Notes: generated by a model from the sequence alone, not told the origin. 64,000 bases of DNA from Candidatus Hydrogenedens sp. (GCA_016125095.1 WGMK01000024.1:29654-93653), one strand, 5' to 3'. Counted from the stretch's first letter, positions 28,309 to 37,052 are shown. Numbers and translations: made by a program.

Positions 28309-28857
28309 CTAGTCTTCGTCGTCGTACTGGGCCGCGCCGCCGAATTCGGATTCGGCCGCCTCGGCTGCCAGGGCCTCGGCCTCAGCCGCTGCGGCGTCGG
28401 CCGACGGCTCGTCGATCGGGCTGACCTGCACCTTGATCTCCGGCTCGATGCCGCTCGCCAGGCGCACGGGCACGCTGTACACGCCCAGCGCCTTGATCGG
28501 CTCGGCCAGCTTGATGGCCTTCTTGGTGATGGTCGTGTAGCCCTGCTCGTGCAGGCCCTCGGCAATCATGCTGCTGGTGACGGAGCCGAAAAGCTTTTCG
28601 TTCTCGCCCGCGCGCATGGTGATTTCGACAACCACCTTGCCCAGCATGCCGGCCACTTCGCCCAGTTCCTTGCGGCGCTTTTCATCCTTGCGGCGGATGA
28701 TGGCCAGCTCGTGCTCGAGCTGCTTGGCGCTCGCCGAGTCGGCGGCCACCGCCAGGCGGCGCGGCAGCAGGAAGTTGCGCGCGTAGCCATCGGCCACCTT
28801 CACGGTCTGGCCCATGTCGCCGACGTTTTCCACGTCTTCGCACAGAAGTACTTTCAT
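28309..28857 (-). CDS. rplI: 50S ribosomal protein bL9
   Basis: Large-subunit protein binding 23S rRNA near the L1 stalk. The 182 residues match bL9 through KVLLCEDVENVGDMGQTVKV and DGYARNFLLPRRLAVAA, a long connecting helix, and the C-terminal domain (KLFGSVTSSMIAEGL). The last 35 or so residues form an acidic/alanine tail (AAAAEAEALAAEAAE, QYDDED) beyond the usual 150. Two ATGs compete: that at 28866 abuts AGGAGG with no spacing, while 28857 is 9 bases from it and gives the family N-terminus MKV, so 28857 was chosen. Confidence 0.96.
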   Translation of the reverse strand: MKVLLCEDVENVGDMGQTVKVADGYARNFLLPRRLAVAADSASAKQLEHELAIIRRKDEKRRKELGEVAGMLGKVVVEITMRAGENEKLFGSVTSSMIAEGLHEQGYTTITKKAIKLAEPIKALGVYSVPVRLASGIEPEIKVQVSPIDEPSADAAAAEAEALAAEAAESEFGGAAQYDDED

Positions 28858-28893
28858 CTCTTTCATCCTCCTGGGGCGCGTGCGCCCTCGGGT

Positions 28894-29844
28894 CTATTCC
28901 TGTTCGTTGCGGGCGCTCCGCAGGGCGATTAGCTTATTCGCCTTGGCGCGGAAATCGTACCAGGTGTCGAATAGGCCGGCCGCGCAGAGCAACGTCCCGA
29001 CTTGCGCGATCATCAGCAGGCCGATGATCAGATAACAGATGATAGGATTCCACTGCAGCGCGAACATCGCATACGCCGCAATGGAAAGCCCGTTCAGCCA
29101 ATACACGAAACTCAGTCCCAGCGCCGTGTTCCACGTGATAACCCGCAGCGTTTCGTTGTGCCACTGGTAATCGATGAGCCACAGGCCGGCGACGGCGATA
29201 ACGATCCACACCATCCACTCGGGCACCCGCATGGTCCGGAAAGACCCGCGGATGCCTGGCGCAGCGTGTTCCGCGATCCGCCGGTATACGCTGGCGAAGC
29301 CCGTGGAAAACACCAGCACCATGCCGAAGAATGCACCGAGCGCGAGGTACTGCAGGTGATCGCTCAACCACAGCATACCCTCGATCAGCCGCGTGCTGCC
29401 CTCGCTCAATTCCTGGCCGTCGGCCGACTGCTTCTGCAGTTCTGCCTGCATGTCGCCAATGCGCGCGGTCAGAAACACATGGCTGCTCTCGATACTCTCG
29501 TCCCAGTGCAGCAGCATGTTCGAGGCGCCCAGCGTGAACAGCGTTCCCGTGAGCAGCGCCACGCACAGGCCGAAGCTCCAGCCGCGGTGCGAGGCCATGC
29601 CCAGCAGCACGCCCAGCTCGGCCACCAGCACATAGAGCGCCGCGAGCAGCAGCGAGCCGCTGCCGGCGAACGCCGCCAGCCCGGCCACCCCCACGAGCCC
29701 GAAGGCTTCGCGGAAGCGGCCGCCGGACCACAGCACGCCGGCCGGCAACGGGAACAGCAGCATGGCGGGTATCGCCAAGCCGGATGCCGTCAGCCCCGAT
29801 GCCAGCAGCAGCAGGCCGGTTGCGCTCAGGAAATAGCGGACCAT
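28894..29844 (-). CDS. DUF2232/YybS-like membrane protein
   Basis: A 316-residue multi-pass protein with about eight hydrophobic segments (FLSATGLLLLASGLTASGLA, IPAMLLFPLPAGVLWSGG, ALYVLVAELGVLLGMA, ALGAFFGMVLVFSTGF, MVWIVIAVAGLWLIDYQW). A central soluble loop (about 120-165) is Gln/Glu-rich. It sits between rpsR and rplI, where DUF2232 (B. subtilis YybS) proteins are found in many bacteria. The function is unknown; members have been proposed as energy-coupling-type transporters, but nothing here tests that. Confidence 0.78.
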   Translation of the reverse strand: MVRYFLSATGLLLLASGLTASGLAIPAMLLFPLPAGVLWSGGRFREAFGLVGVAGLAAFAGSGSLLLAALYVLVAELGVLLGMASHRGWSFGLCVALLTGTLFTLGASNMLLHWDESIESSHVFLTARIGDMQAELQKQSADGQELSEGSTRLIEGMLWLSDHLQYLALGAFFGMVLVFSTGFASVYRRIAEHAAPGIRGSFRTMRVPEWMVWIVIAVAGLWLIDYQWHNETLRVITWNTALGLSFVYWLNGLSIAAYAMFALQWNPIICYLIIGLLMIAQVGTLLCAAGLFDTWYDFRAKANKLIALRSARNEQE

Positions 29845-29866
29845 TTTCGGTATCGGCCGGGCGCGC

Positions 29867-30145
29867 TTAATCTGCCGAGTACGGCAGCAGCGCGATCTGG
29901 CGGGCCATCTTGATCGCGTGCGTCAGCATGCGCTGGTGCTTCGCGGTCGCCCCGGTGATACGGCGCGGGATAATCTTGCCCCGTTCCGTGATGTAATGCT
30001 TGAGCATCGCCACGTCTTTGTAGTCGATGTACACCACCCGATCCACCGTGAGACGGCAGACCTTCTTGCGCAGCGCCTTTTTCTTTTTGCGCCGCGCCTT
30101 CTTCAGGCGGATCTTGGCCTTGGCTTTTGCGGATACGCGTGCCAT
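29867..30145 (-). CDS. rpsR: 30S ribosomal protein bS18
   Basis: Small-subunit protein forming a heterodimer with bS6. The 92 residues contain the family signature from VDRVVYIDYKDVAMLKHYIT through ERGKIIPRRITGATAKHQRM to THAIKMARQIALLPY. The N-terminal 30 residues are an unusually Lys/Arg/Ala-rich extension (AKAKIRLKKARRKKKKALRK) with one cysteine before the core, possibly a remnant of the zinc-binding form. AAGGAG 8 bases before the ATG. Located between ssb and the DUF2232 gene. Confidence 0.97.
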   Translation of the reverse strand: MARVSAKAKAKIRLKKARRKKKKALRKKVCRLTVDRVVYIDYKDVAMLKHYITERGKIIPRRITGATAKHQRMLTHAIKMARQIALLPYSAD

Positions 30146-30186
30146 TCATGCACTCCTTGTTACGTGCGTCCCCTCGCGGGGACCGA

Positions 30187-30639
30187 TTAGAACGGAATGT
30201 CGTCCTCGGGAATCGGCTCTTCGATCTCGCGCGGGCGCGGCTGCTGCGAACGCTGCGGCGGGCGGGAGGAACCTCCCCCCTTGCCGTCGTCGTCCCAGTC
30301 CAGCGGCGTCACGCGGACGGCGTCCACATCGAGTTTGCTGCGCTTCTGGCCCGTGGCGCGGTCTTCCCACTCCGACGTGCGCAGGCGCCCCTCGATGATC
30401 ACCGGGCGCCCCTTCGTCAGGCGCTCGCCGATCCATTCCGCTTGCGGTCCCCATGCCGTGACATCGACAAAGGTCGTTTCTTCCTGGCGGTCCCCGTCCT
30501 TGGTCTTGTAGTAGCGGCTGTTGGCAATGCCCAGTTTACAAAAGGGCTTTCCCGATCCCGTGTACTTCAATTCCGGATCGCGGGTGAGACGCCCGGCCAC
30601 GAACACCTTGTTCAGGTCCGGCATGCGGAGGTCGCTCAT
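30187..30639 (-). CDS. ssb: single-stranded DNA-binding protein
   Basis: Tetrameric OB-fold protein coating ssDNA in replication and repair. The 150 residues have the OB domain (DLNKVFVAGRLTRDPELKYT, GKPFCKLGIANSRYYKTKDG, FVDVTAWGPQAEWIGERL, GRPVIIEGRLRTSEWEDRAT), a short Gly/Gln/Pro linker and the protein-interaction tip EEPIPEDDIPF. AAGGAAGAA lies upstream of the ATG. It is between rpsF and rpsR as usual. The same tip recurs on DnaB in this cluster. Confidence 0.97.
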   Translation of the reverse strand: MSDLRMPDLNKVFVAGRLTRDPELKYTGSGKPFCKLGIANSRYYKTKDGDRQEETTFVDVTAWGPQAEWIGERLTKGRPVIIEGRLRTSEWEDRATGQKRSKLDVDAVRVTPLDWDDDGKGGGSSRPPQRSQQPRPREIEEPIPEDDIPF

Positions 30640-30696
30640 TCCGTTCTTCCTTTTTCCGTTGAGACTAAGCCGCGGACCATCGCCCGCGACCGGACG

Positions 30697-31176
30697 TTAG
30701 CCCATGCGGGCGTGGCTACGTTCGTCGTCGCGGCGCGGACGGCGCGGACGCTCATCGTCGTCGTCGTCGTCGCGGCGGCCGCGGCGGGGACGATCGTCGT
30801 CGTCATCGTCGTCGTCGAATTGACGCGGCGAGGCAGCCGCCTCGGCGTCGCGGCGCTGCTGCTCGGCTTCGAGCCGCAGCGTCTTTTCGTCGAACAGGCT
30901 GACCAGATGACGGAAAATGGGATCGCTCAGACGGAAATGCAGTTCGAGCTTCGCGATAAACTCGGGCTCAGCGTCGAACCGCAGCAGCACGTAACAGCCT
31001 TCGGTGAGTTTCTTCACTTCGTAGGCCAGTCTCCGTTTGCCCCAGATCTCCGAGCGCACGATGGTGCCGCCATTCTTGACGACGAGATCCTCGACCTCCT
31101 TGACCACCGTCTGGATGCCAGCGTCATCCAATTCCGGATGAACGATGTACAGCGCTTCGTAAGTTCTCAAGACCAT
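30697..31176 (-). CDS. rpsF: 30S ribosomal protein bS6 with long Asp/Arg-repeat tail
   Basis: Small-subunit protein pairing with bS18. Residues 1-105 match bS6 (RTYEALYIVHPELDDAGIQT, GTIVRSEIWGKRRLAYEV, GCYVLLRFDAEPEFIAKLE, RLSDPIFRHLVSLF). The remaining 50 residues alternate acidic and basic runs: QFDDDDDDDDRPRRGRR, then DDDDDDERPRRPRRDD. E. coli bS6 also has an acidic tail that RimK extends with glutamate; here the tail is encoded and mixed-charge. The ribosome site AAAGGAGGTGA is a full anti-Shine-Dalgarno match. First gene of the ssb-rpsR-rplI-dnaB cluster. Confidence 0.96.
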   Translation of the reverse strand: MVLRTYEALYIVHPELDDAGIQTVVKEVEDLVVKNGGTIVRSEIWGKRRLAYEVKKLTEGCYVLLRFDAEPEFIAKLELHFRLSDPIFRHLVSLFDEKTLRLEAEQQRRDAEAAASPRQFDDDDDDDDRPRRGRRDDDDDDERPRRPRRDDERSHARMG

Positions 31177-31200
31177 TCACCTCCTTTTCAAACAGGTTCA

Positions 31201-31226
31201 GCGCACAGGCGGAATTGCCAGTGCGC
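31201..31226 (-). ncRNA. candidate autoregulatory leader hairpin of rpsF (S6:S18-binding type)
   Basis: The transcript between the predicted promoter and rpsF can fold GCGCAC-U-GGC, loop AAUUCC, GCC-U-GUGCGC: a 9-bp stem with one internal mismatch. A CCG triplet lies at the loop/stem junction, the element reported for rpsF leaders bound by the bS6:bS18 dimer. It sits about 25 nt before the start. The assignment is by resemblance only. Confidence 0.45.
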
Positions 31227-31236
31227 AAAGACTGAA

Positions 31237-31266
31237 AGAATAGCATTTGCCCGCGCGGCGGCGCAA
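31237..31266 (-). promoter_or_regulatory. candidate promoter of the rpsF operon
   Basis: On the minus strand, TTGCGC (31266-31261), an 18-bp spacer and TATTCT (31242-31237) preceded by TGC, i.e. an extended -10. It is about 60 bp before the rpsF ATG. Confidence 0.45.
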
Positions 31267-31272
31267 GCGGCG

Positions 31273-32949
31273 TCACGGGGCGAGCGGGGTCCAGCCCCAG
31301 CCGCCGGGAGCGGCATCCACCTTCACCTCGGAGCCCTCGCGCGGGAGGATGCGCAGCGCGACCGGCTGCGCCGTGTCGTTCACCCAAAAGACCCCCTCGC
31401 CCACGCGCACCCCCTCCACCCGGCCGGGGTGCGAGGAACGTGCCGGAAACACCGGATCGCCCGGCTTTGTGTGGTCCAGTAGGGACTTCCAAGCGTGATA
31501 GACGGGCCGCAGCGACCAATCGCGGTTCTTGAAATTCCATAGCCCATAGCCCATTCGGGCATCGAAAGGGTAGAAAACCTCGTGAAGGCACCAGATGGAG
31601 AAGCCGGACACCCCGGCATTCAGGCCTTCCGTCACGAAGCGCATCGTCCAGGTGGCGTAGGCGTCCTCCTCCATGACGGGGTTGATCATGGGCCCCTGCG
31701 CGCGGCCGTCGTGGAATCCGAACTCCGCCACCACAAAGGGTTTACGGCCCGCCAAAGGTTCCAGGCGCTCGGCGAAGAACAATGGGGCGATGTCGCGGGC
31801 GTCTTCGCGCAGGTAGAGGTGCGAGGCCAAGAGGTCCGAAGCGTCGAAATAGCGGTCATCTTCCAGGCACTGCTCGAACCAGGGCAGGCCGCCGTTGGTG
31901 TCATCGCTGCCCACGATGGCGATATCGAGTCCGCGGCGCTCGAACTCAGCTTTGGTTTGCAGGTGGGTTTCCACGTAGGTCTCCCACGTCCCACCGTGCC
32001 GCACATAGCTCAGGTTCGGCTCGTTGGTCAGGGTCCACTGCTGCACGCAGGTGAAGCCCTTGTCGCGGATGAGGTGTTCGGCAAGGGCGCCCCACGCCCG
32101 GGCCAGCTTGCCGGGCGCGCCGAAAGGCTCGGGGATGCTCCACTCGACGCCGCAGAGCAGCACCCGTGCTCCCAGCCGCTGATACACCTCGAGCGCGCGG
32201 TACTTGCTCTGCATGGCGTCGTTGTCCCAGTCGAAGGTCTCGCCGTCCATCGAGGGATTCCAGTCCTTATACCAGAAGAACATGCGGACCCAGTCGGGCG
32301 CGAGCGCGGCAATGCGTTCTTCGCGCAGGGCCGCATCGGCGGCGTCGACGCCATGGCCCGCGTTCACGGCGTCGTAGAACCAGCCGTCGTCTTCAAAGCC
32401 GAATCCCAGAAAGGGTGACGAGAGCGGCTCCTTCGCGAGGGTCAGCGTTGCCTCTCCCGTCAGCGGCGGCGACACCGGAGCGGGCTCCTGATGCAGCTCG
32501 GGAGCGGTGAACCAGGCCGTGCCGTGGCCGTTGAGCAGCAGGAAGAACTCCATCGTCTCGGTGCCCTCGGGCGCGATGCCGCTCAGGGTCGCTTTGTTCC
32601 AGGCACCCTCCTGCTGGGCTGGACTCGACTGGTCGTAGCTGATGCGCGTGCCATCGGCTTTGTAGTAACTGACCGAGATGTACGCGCCATAGCCATCGCG
32701 CACCTGCTCCGGCCAGATGCTGGCGCGGGCGCGGATACGATTGCCCTGGGCCACGGGCATCCGGTGTTTCAGCGCGGGAAAGCCGGGTTCCATCGTATCG
32801 GGCACGTGCAGCCGGGCGGCGGCCATGCCGTGATGATCAGCGTAGCCCGACTCGACCGGCGGGGCCGGCCGCTCCCAGCCGGCGAGCTCCGGACCAATTT
32901 CAGGGGCGAACACCGCGGCGTACACGGCAAGCAGAAAGGCGATGGGCAT
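31273..32949 (-). CDS. secreted clan GH-A glycoside hydrolase-like protein
   Basis: Exported 558-residue protein. A short signal (PIAFLLAVYAAVFA) and a beta-sandwich-like region (about 20-190) precede a (beta/alpha)8 domain. TLTNEPNLSY carries the expected acid/base Glu (Asn-Glu-Pro) and VVAEFGFHDG the nucleophile Glu; DWVRMFFWYKDWNP, WSIPEP and SIWCLHEVFYPF add aromatic cleft residues. This is the GH5/GH39-like layout; the sugar is unknown. The ATG at 32949 was chosen because AAGGA is 6 bases upstream, whereas the ATG at 32955 abuts it. Divergent from the PpiC-like gene at 33020. Confidence 0.8.
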   Translation of the reverse strand: MPIAFLLAVYAAVFAPEIGPELAGWERPAPPVESGYADHHGMAAARLHVPDTMEPGFPALKHRMPVAQGNRIRARASIWPEQVRDGYGAYISVSYYKADGTRISYDQSSPAQQEGAWNKATLSGIAPEGTETMEFFLLLNGHGTAWFTAPELHQEPAPVSPPLTGEATLTLAKEPLSSPFLGFGFEDDGWFYDAVNAGHGVDAADAALREERIAALAPDWVRMFFWYKDWNPSMDGETFDWDNDAMQSKYRALEVYQRLGARVLLCGVEWSIPEPFGAPGKLARAWGALAEHLIRDKGFTCVQQWTLTNEPNLSYVRHGGTWETYVETHLQTKAEFERRGLDIAIVGSDDTNGGLPWFEQCLEDDRYFDASDLLASHLYLREDARDIAPLFFAERLEPLAGRKPFVVAEFGFHDGRAQGPMINPVMEEDAYATWTMRFVTEGLNAGVSGFSIWCLHEVFYPFDARMGYGLWNFKNRDWSLRPVYHAWKSLLDHTKPGDPVFPARSSHPGRVEGVRVGEGVFWVNDTAQPVALRILPREGSEVKVDAAPGGWGWTPLAP

Positions 32950-33019
32950 GTACATTCCTTGTTTTGCTTGATTTGCGCTTGCGTGATACCATCCCGGGTT
33001 CCCAAGGAGAAGTATCCCC

Positions 33020-34153
33020 ATGCGTCTTCGAGTCCTGATTTTGCTGCCGCTCGCGGCTACGATGTTTTCCTGCGCCCAGCTGGCCGACCGCAACAATGTT
33101 CGCGTGGCCAAGGTAGACGGCGAATATATCACGCGCGCCGACGTGTACGACTACATTCGTTCGTTTCCCGATATGGTGCGCCCGCGCATCAACAACACGG
33201 CCGACATGCTCGCGATCCTCAACCGCATGGTGGATGCGCGCATCAAGGCGCAATATGTGGAACCGGTGATCATGGAGCGGCTCGACGAGGCGCAGCGCGC
33301 CGCCCTGCTGCAGGATATCGAGAACGAGGCGCGCGAGGAGTTCTACAAGCGGAGCGGCGAGCAGGGCGAGCAGATGCGCGCCGTATGGGGCATGGAGATT
33401 CCTGCGAACGACGAACCCACGGAATTGATGAAGGTTTACGGCCTTACCGCCGATAGCCTGCGCGACACCAAGGCGTTCATCACCGCGCAGACCGAAGCGA
33501 TAAGCCGCGAGATACTCGCAGACCGGGCGGTGCAGATCATGACCGGCGAGGCCTTGAAAAAGGGCGAGATCGACATTCCCCAGGACACCCTCGAACTCGA
33601 GTTCGCCTTTCAGAAGGAATCTCTCGTTGTGCCCGAGACGGTGACGTTTACGGGAATCCGCATCGCGGCGCGCGAGCCCGGGGCGGCGGAGAAGGCGAAG
33701 GCGGCGCGGCAGCGCATCGACAGCGGCGAACAGTTCGATTTCGTGGCCGAGGGCTTCCGTTCGCAGAGCCCGCAATCGGTTACCCAGAACACGCTTCAGC
33801 ACAACGACAGCACGAAGAGCTTCGAGGACTTCTGGGCGGCGATCGAAGGCAAGGGGGCGGGCGAGGTGGCGGGCCCGATATTCATGCCGGCGTATCAGCA
33901 GATGGCCGTGGACGCCCAAGGCAATGCGCGGCAGGTGACGATTCCGGAGACGATCATGGTTATCCGCATCGACGCGCGCGAACCGCAGCGCCCGATGACG
34001 CTGCAGGAAGCGACGCCGCGTATCGCCCCGCCGCTGCTGGTGTCGGAGATGATGAAGAAACTGCGCGAGGCGCACGGCGTCGAGATCTACGAGGACAAGC
34101 TTCCTGAGGCCGGCCAGTTCAGCGGCGTGTCCAACGCCAAGCCGCTGGCCTGA
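33020..34153 (+). CDS. exported PpiC/SurA-like peptidyl-prolyl isomerase domain protein
   Basis: A 377-residue envelope protein. Signal segment LRVLILLPLAATMFSC could be a lipoprotein signal, but the residues before Cys (Met-Phe-Ser) fit the lipobox poorly. A SurA_N-like chaperone half follows (VRVAKVDGEYITRADVYDYI, LAILNRMVDARIKAQYVEPV), then a divergent rotamase-like region (VVPETVTFTGIRIAAREPG, GEQFDFVAEGF, IPETIMVIRIDAREPQRPM). The catalytic signature is weak, so it may be a chaperone without isomerase activity. AAGGAG before the ATG. Confidence 0.68.
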   Translation: MRLRVLILLPLAATMFSCAQLADRNNVRVAKVDGEYITRADVYDYIRSFPDMVRPRINNTADMLAILNRMVDARIKAQYVEPVIMERLDEAQRAALLQDIENEAREEFYKRSGEQGEQMRAVWGMEIPANDEPTELMKVYGLTADSLRDTKAFITAQTEAISREILADRAVQIMTGEALKKGEIDIPQDTLELEFAFQKESLVVPETVTFTGIRIAAREPGAAEKAKAARQRIDSGEQFDFVAEGFRSQSPQSVTQNTLQHNDSTKSFEDFWAAIEGKGAGEVAGPIFMPAYQQMAVDAQGNARQVTIPETIMVIRIDAREPQRPMTLQEATPRIAPPLLVSEMMKKLREAHGVEIYEDKLPEAGQFSGVSNAKPLA

Positions 34154-34162
34154 TTACACCGC

Positions 34163-36091
34163 TTACGGTCCCGCGCAAAGGCCGTCCGGATCGATACCCT
34201 CTTCGCAGCGGTGCATGCCGTCGGCGTTGAAGAACTGGATCTGCCGCAATAGTTCGGACAGCGAGAGGATCCAGAACGGCGCCGCGTAATCCGCGGCACT
34301 GATGGCACAGGTCGCTCGCCCCAGCCCCGGCACCGTCCCGTCGACCCAATACCCGTCTTCGCTCTCGCCCGGCGCCGGCGCGCAGAAGTAACCATTCGGC
34401 GCATTGAACAGCTGGACCAGCCGCAGCACTTCGCTAAGCGAGAACCTCGCGTCGCCGTTGCGGTCGCCGTTGTGGAAGACGGGGTTCGGGGTTTCCATCG
34501 GCTCCAGCGATACCACCCAGTCGTTGCGAGCGGCCCCGATCTGGAGCGTGAGCTGCCGGGAAAAGAAGCCCGCGCGCGAGACTTGGAGCACGGCGGTGCC
34601 GGTGGCGGCGGCCAAGGCCGAATAGACACCTGATCCAACGGGCCGCTCGGGCAGGGTGTTGATGCCGAGCTGCACCAGCGCCCCGCTTACCGGACGCGCC
34701 TGGCTGGGAAAGCGCGCATTGTCGTTGACGGTGACAAACACCAGAGGCGATGTGACGATACCTTGCCGCACCAGCACAACGACCGGCTCGGTGACCACCG
34801 GGATGGGCGTCAGGTCGGCATCGTTCGCATAGAGCTCGGCGGCGCCCGGTTCCGGATCGATGTCGGCAATCGCGCGGACGCTCGATAAATCTCCTGCAGA
34901 CCCCACGACTTCGAATCCGACACGCGCGAGCGCGAGCCGGCCCGTGGGCTGGCCGATGGGCGCGTCGAAGACGACCGAGGCAATCGTGATGGAGCCCTGC
35001 ACCGAATCGTTGTAGGCGAAGAAGTCGATGAATTCCGCAGCCACCGGTGTAACCGAGGTCACCTGGATGACCGCAGGGTCGTACTCCAGCCGGATGCGGA
35101 ATCCTCCGAGCGAAGTGTTGCGCAGGTCCGCTATCAGGTCGCTCTCAAATGTGGCCGCCGGCTCGAACTCGCCAATCTGCAAACCCGGTCCGGGATCGGA
35201 AACGATACTCGAGGGCGGCAGCTGCATGGTCAGGGTCGCGCCGGCGTCGCCGGCGAACCTTGCGGCTACGACCGCTGTCGTAGTCCCCATACCGCCATCG
35301 TAGCCCGTCACGCGGATGCGGTAGGTCGCTCCTTCGCGCACGTACAGAAAGCCCCTCTGCTGATCCTCCGGGCACCCCGGATCGACGCAAAGCAGGGGAG
35401 CCGAACCGCAGTCCTCGTAGACCGTCAGCGTGGTGGGCAGATCGAAATTGCAGGCCTGCACGTATAGCGCGCCACTGCCGGGGGCCGTGTAGGCGAACCA
35501 GGCGTCGGCCTGTTCCTCTGCCGCGCAGGCGTCGAGCGTCTGTGCGGTCAGCCCGGCGAAGGTGAACTGAAGCGGAATCTGGTCCTCGATTTCCGTGGCG
35601 GCCTCGCAGGTGTCGCCGGGCATGCCGAAGGTGCGGCCGGAGCGTGCTTCGAGGAAGTCGACGCGGAGGACAGTATCGGCAGCTGTGGTGGAAGAAGCAC
35701 CTACGCGGAGGAGGAAGGCGCCGCCAGCCTCGGCGGCGAGTAGCGCGTCCTCAGGTACGGCCGGTCGGCCGTCCGCGAAACACCGCAATGGATCCTCTCC
35801 GCAGTCCGCATAGACCGCCAGCTCGGCATCGCTGCCCGGAAGTAGGTGCGGCGCGATGGCCCCTTGGCGGGGCGCGATGTATCGGTACCAGCGCGCGTAT
35901 ACATCGTCATTCGCGCACTCGGGCGGGGTGGTTTGCACGAGGTCAGCGAAGGACACCACGGCGGTCGCGCTGTCGTCAGTCTCATCACGCACCAACAGAT
36001 CGGCGGACGCGCAGTTGATGTTGGCGGGTACCTCCGCCGCGGCCGACCATCCCGCCGCGGCAAGGAGTACGAATATTCCGATCCGGTACAT
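34163..36091 (-). CDS. large secreted protein: PPC-like, cohesin-like and EF-hand (S)LSELLR tail
   Basis: Exported 642-residue protein starting at ATG 36091 (a TTG at 36109 is less likely), with signal RIGIFVLLAAAGWSAAA. The first 280 residues hold two repeats resembling bacterial pre-peptidase (PPC) domains, each ending in a Y(A/E)DCG segment (LAVYADCGEDPLRC and LTVYEDCGSAPLLC). Next is a cohesin-like sandwich (about 305-440: NTSLGGFRIRLEYDPAVIQV, PTGRLALARVGFEVVGS) and a carboxypeptidase-regulatory-like domain (about 455-540). The tail has EF-hand-like DRNGDARFSLSE with VLRLVQLFNAPNGYFC, then ISAADYAAPFWILSLSELL. It carries both candidate partners of a cohesin-dockerin pairing. Role unknown. 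Confidence 0.72.
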   Translation of the reverse strand: MYRIGIFVLLAAAGWSAAAEVPANINCASADLLVRDETDDSATAVVSFADLVQTTPPECANDDVYARWYRYIAPRQGAIAPHLLPGSDAELAVYADCGEDPLRCFADGRPAVPEDALLAAEAGGAFLLRVGASSTTAADTVLRVDFLEARSGRTFGMPGDTCEAATEIEDQIPLQFTFAGLTAQTLDACAAEEQADAWFAYTAPGSGALYVQACNFDLPTTLTVYEDCGSAPLLCVDPGCPEDQQRGFLYVREGATYRIRVTGYDGGMGTTTAVVAARFAGDAGATLTMQLPPSSIVSDPGPGLQIGEFEPAATFESDLIADLRNTSLGGFRIRLEYDPAVIQVTSVTPVAAEFIDFFAYNDSVQGSITIASVVFDAPIGQPTGRLALARVGFEVVGSAGDLSSVRAIADIDPEPGAAELYANDADLTPIPVVTEPVVVLVRQGIVTSPLVFVTVNDNARFPSQARPVSGALVQLGINTLPERPVGSGVYSALAAATGTAVLQVSRAGFFSRQLTLQIGAARNDWVVSLEPMETPNPVFHNGDRNGDARFSLSEVLRLVQLFNAPNGYFCAPAPGESEDGYWVDGTVPGLGRATCAISAADYAAPFWILSLSELLRQIQFFNADGMHRCEEGIDPDGLCAGP

Positions 36092-36156
36092 GGTGTCTTG
36101 CCCCCGCAAACCTCGATTCCTCGGAAGGACTATACCACGACCGCAGCGGATGGGGA

Positions 36157-37038
36157 TTAGACGGCCGGGCCCGTGGCCTTGCCGCGCGCGTCGTATTTCC
36201 AGAAGCCCTCGCCGCTCTTTCGCCCGAACTTGCCTGCGGCCACGCGCTGCTTGAGGATCTCCGGCGGCTGGATGGGGCCGTCGGGATCAAGCTCGGCGAT
36301 ATTGCCGAAGGCCATGAGGCATACATCGAGGCCGGCGAGGTCCGCGATGGCGAGCGGCCCCAGCGTCATGCCGTAGCCGGTGGTCATGCCGCCGTCCACG
36401 TCCTCGACCGTGCCGACGCCGGACTCGACGAGGCGCATGGCTTCGCAGGTCATGGCGCCGAAGACACGATTCATGATGAATCCGGGTACGTCTTTCTTCA
36501 CCACGAAATTGCGTTTGCCGAACCGTACGCCGAGTTCTTCGGCCTGGGCCAGCGCGTCGGGGCTGGTGGCTGCGCCGGGGATGATCTCGAGCAGCGGGTT
36601 CACCGGCACCGGGCTGAAGAAGTGCATGCCCACGAAGGACTCCGGACGGCTGGTAAAGCCGGCCAGCATGGTGATCGGAATGGTGGAGGTGTTCGAGGCG
36701 ATGAGCCCGCCGGCGGGCAGCAGCGCGTCGATCTTGCCGAGCACGTCCTGCTTCACGGGGATTCTCTCGAACACCGCCTCGATGACGGCATCGACGCCCG
36801 CGACGGCCTCGAGTTCCGTGCTCGTGCTGATGCGCGCCAGCACCGCCTCGGCGGGCTCCTTCACGATGCCCTTGCCGCAGAGGCGGCCGAGCGAATCGCG
36901 CATGTCGGCCAGCGCCTTGTCGAGTGCTTCCTGCTTGAGGTCGACCAAGGTCACGTCGTAGCCGCCCTGCGCCGCGCACTGCGCGATGCCGCCGCCCATG
37001 AAGCCGCCGCCCACGACGGCGATGCGTTGGATGCTCAT
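36157..37038 (-). CDS. 3-hydroxyacyl-CoA (3-hydroxybutyryl-CoA) dehydrogenase
   Basis: NAD-dependent oxidoreductase of 293 residues interconverting 3-hydroxyacyl-CoA and 3-oxoacyl-CoA. N-terminal Rossmann motif IAVVGGGFMGGGIAQCAA, NAD-binding Asp in TLVDLK, catalytic Ser/His/Glu/Asn region SNTSTIPIT, FVGMHFFSPVPVNPLLEI, and the C-terminal domain KKDVPGFIMNRVFGAM. Length fits single-domain Hbd/PaaH rather than fused FadB. The downstream SDR gene on the same strand starts the pair (14-bp gap), suggesting a shared acyl metabolism role. Confidence 0.9.
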   Translation of the reverse strand: MSIQRIAVVGGGFMGGGIAQCAAQGGYDVTLVDLKQEALDKALADMRDSLGRLCGKGIVKEPAEAVLARISTSTELEAVAGVDAVIEAVFERIPVKQDVLGKIDALLPAGGLIASNTSTIPITMLAGFTSRPESFVGMHFFSPVPVNPLLEIIPGAATSPDALAQAEELGVRFGKRNFVVKKDVPGFIMNRVFGAMTCEAMRLVESGVGTVEDVDGGMTTGYGMTLGPLAIADLAGLDVCLMAFGNIAELDPDGPIQPPEILKQRVAAGKFGRKSGEGFWKYDARGKATGPAV

Positions 37039-37052
37039 CTATCTCTCCCGGT

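Noticed and set aside
26745..28310. Replication origin near dnaB
   Set aside because: dnaB is in the standard ribosomal-protein cluster; no DnaA-box cluster or AT-rich unwinding region is seen.
30725..30830. Non-coding trinucleotide microsatellite
   Set aside because: The tract is in frame with rpsF and encodes its charged tail.
33020..33090. Certain lipoprotein signal in the PpiC-like protein
   Set aside because: A cysteine follows the hydrophobic segment, but Met-Phe-Ser before it is a poor lipobox, so I left the anchoring open.
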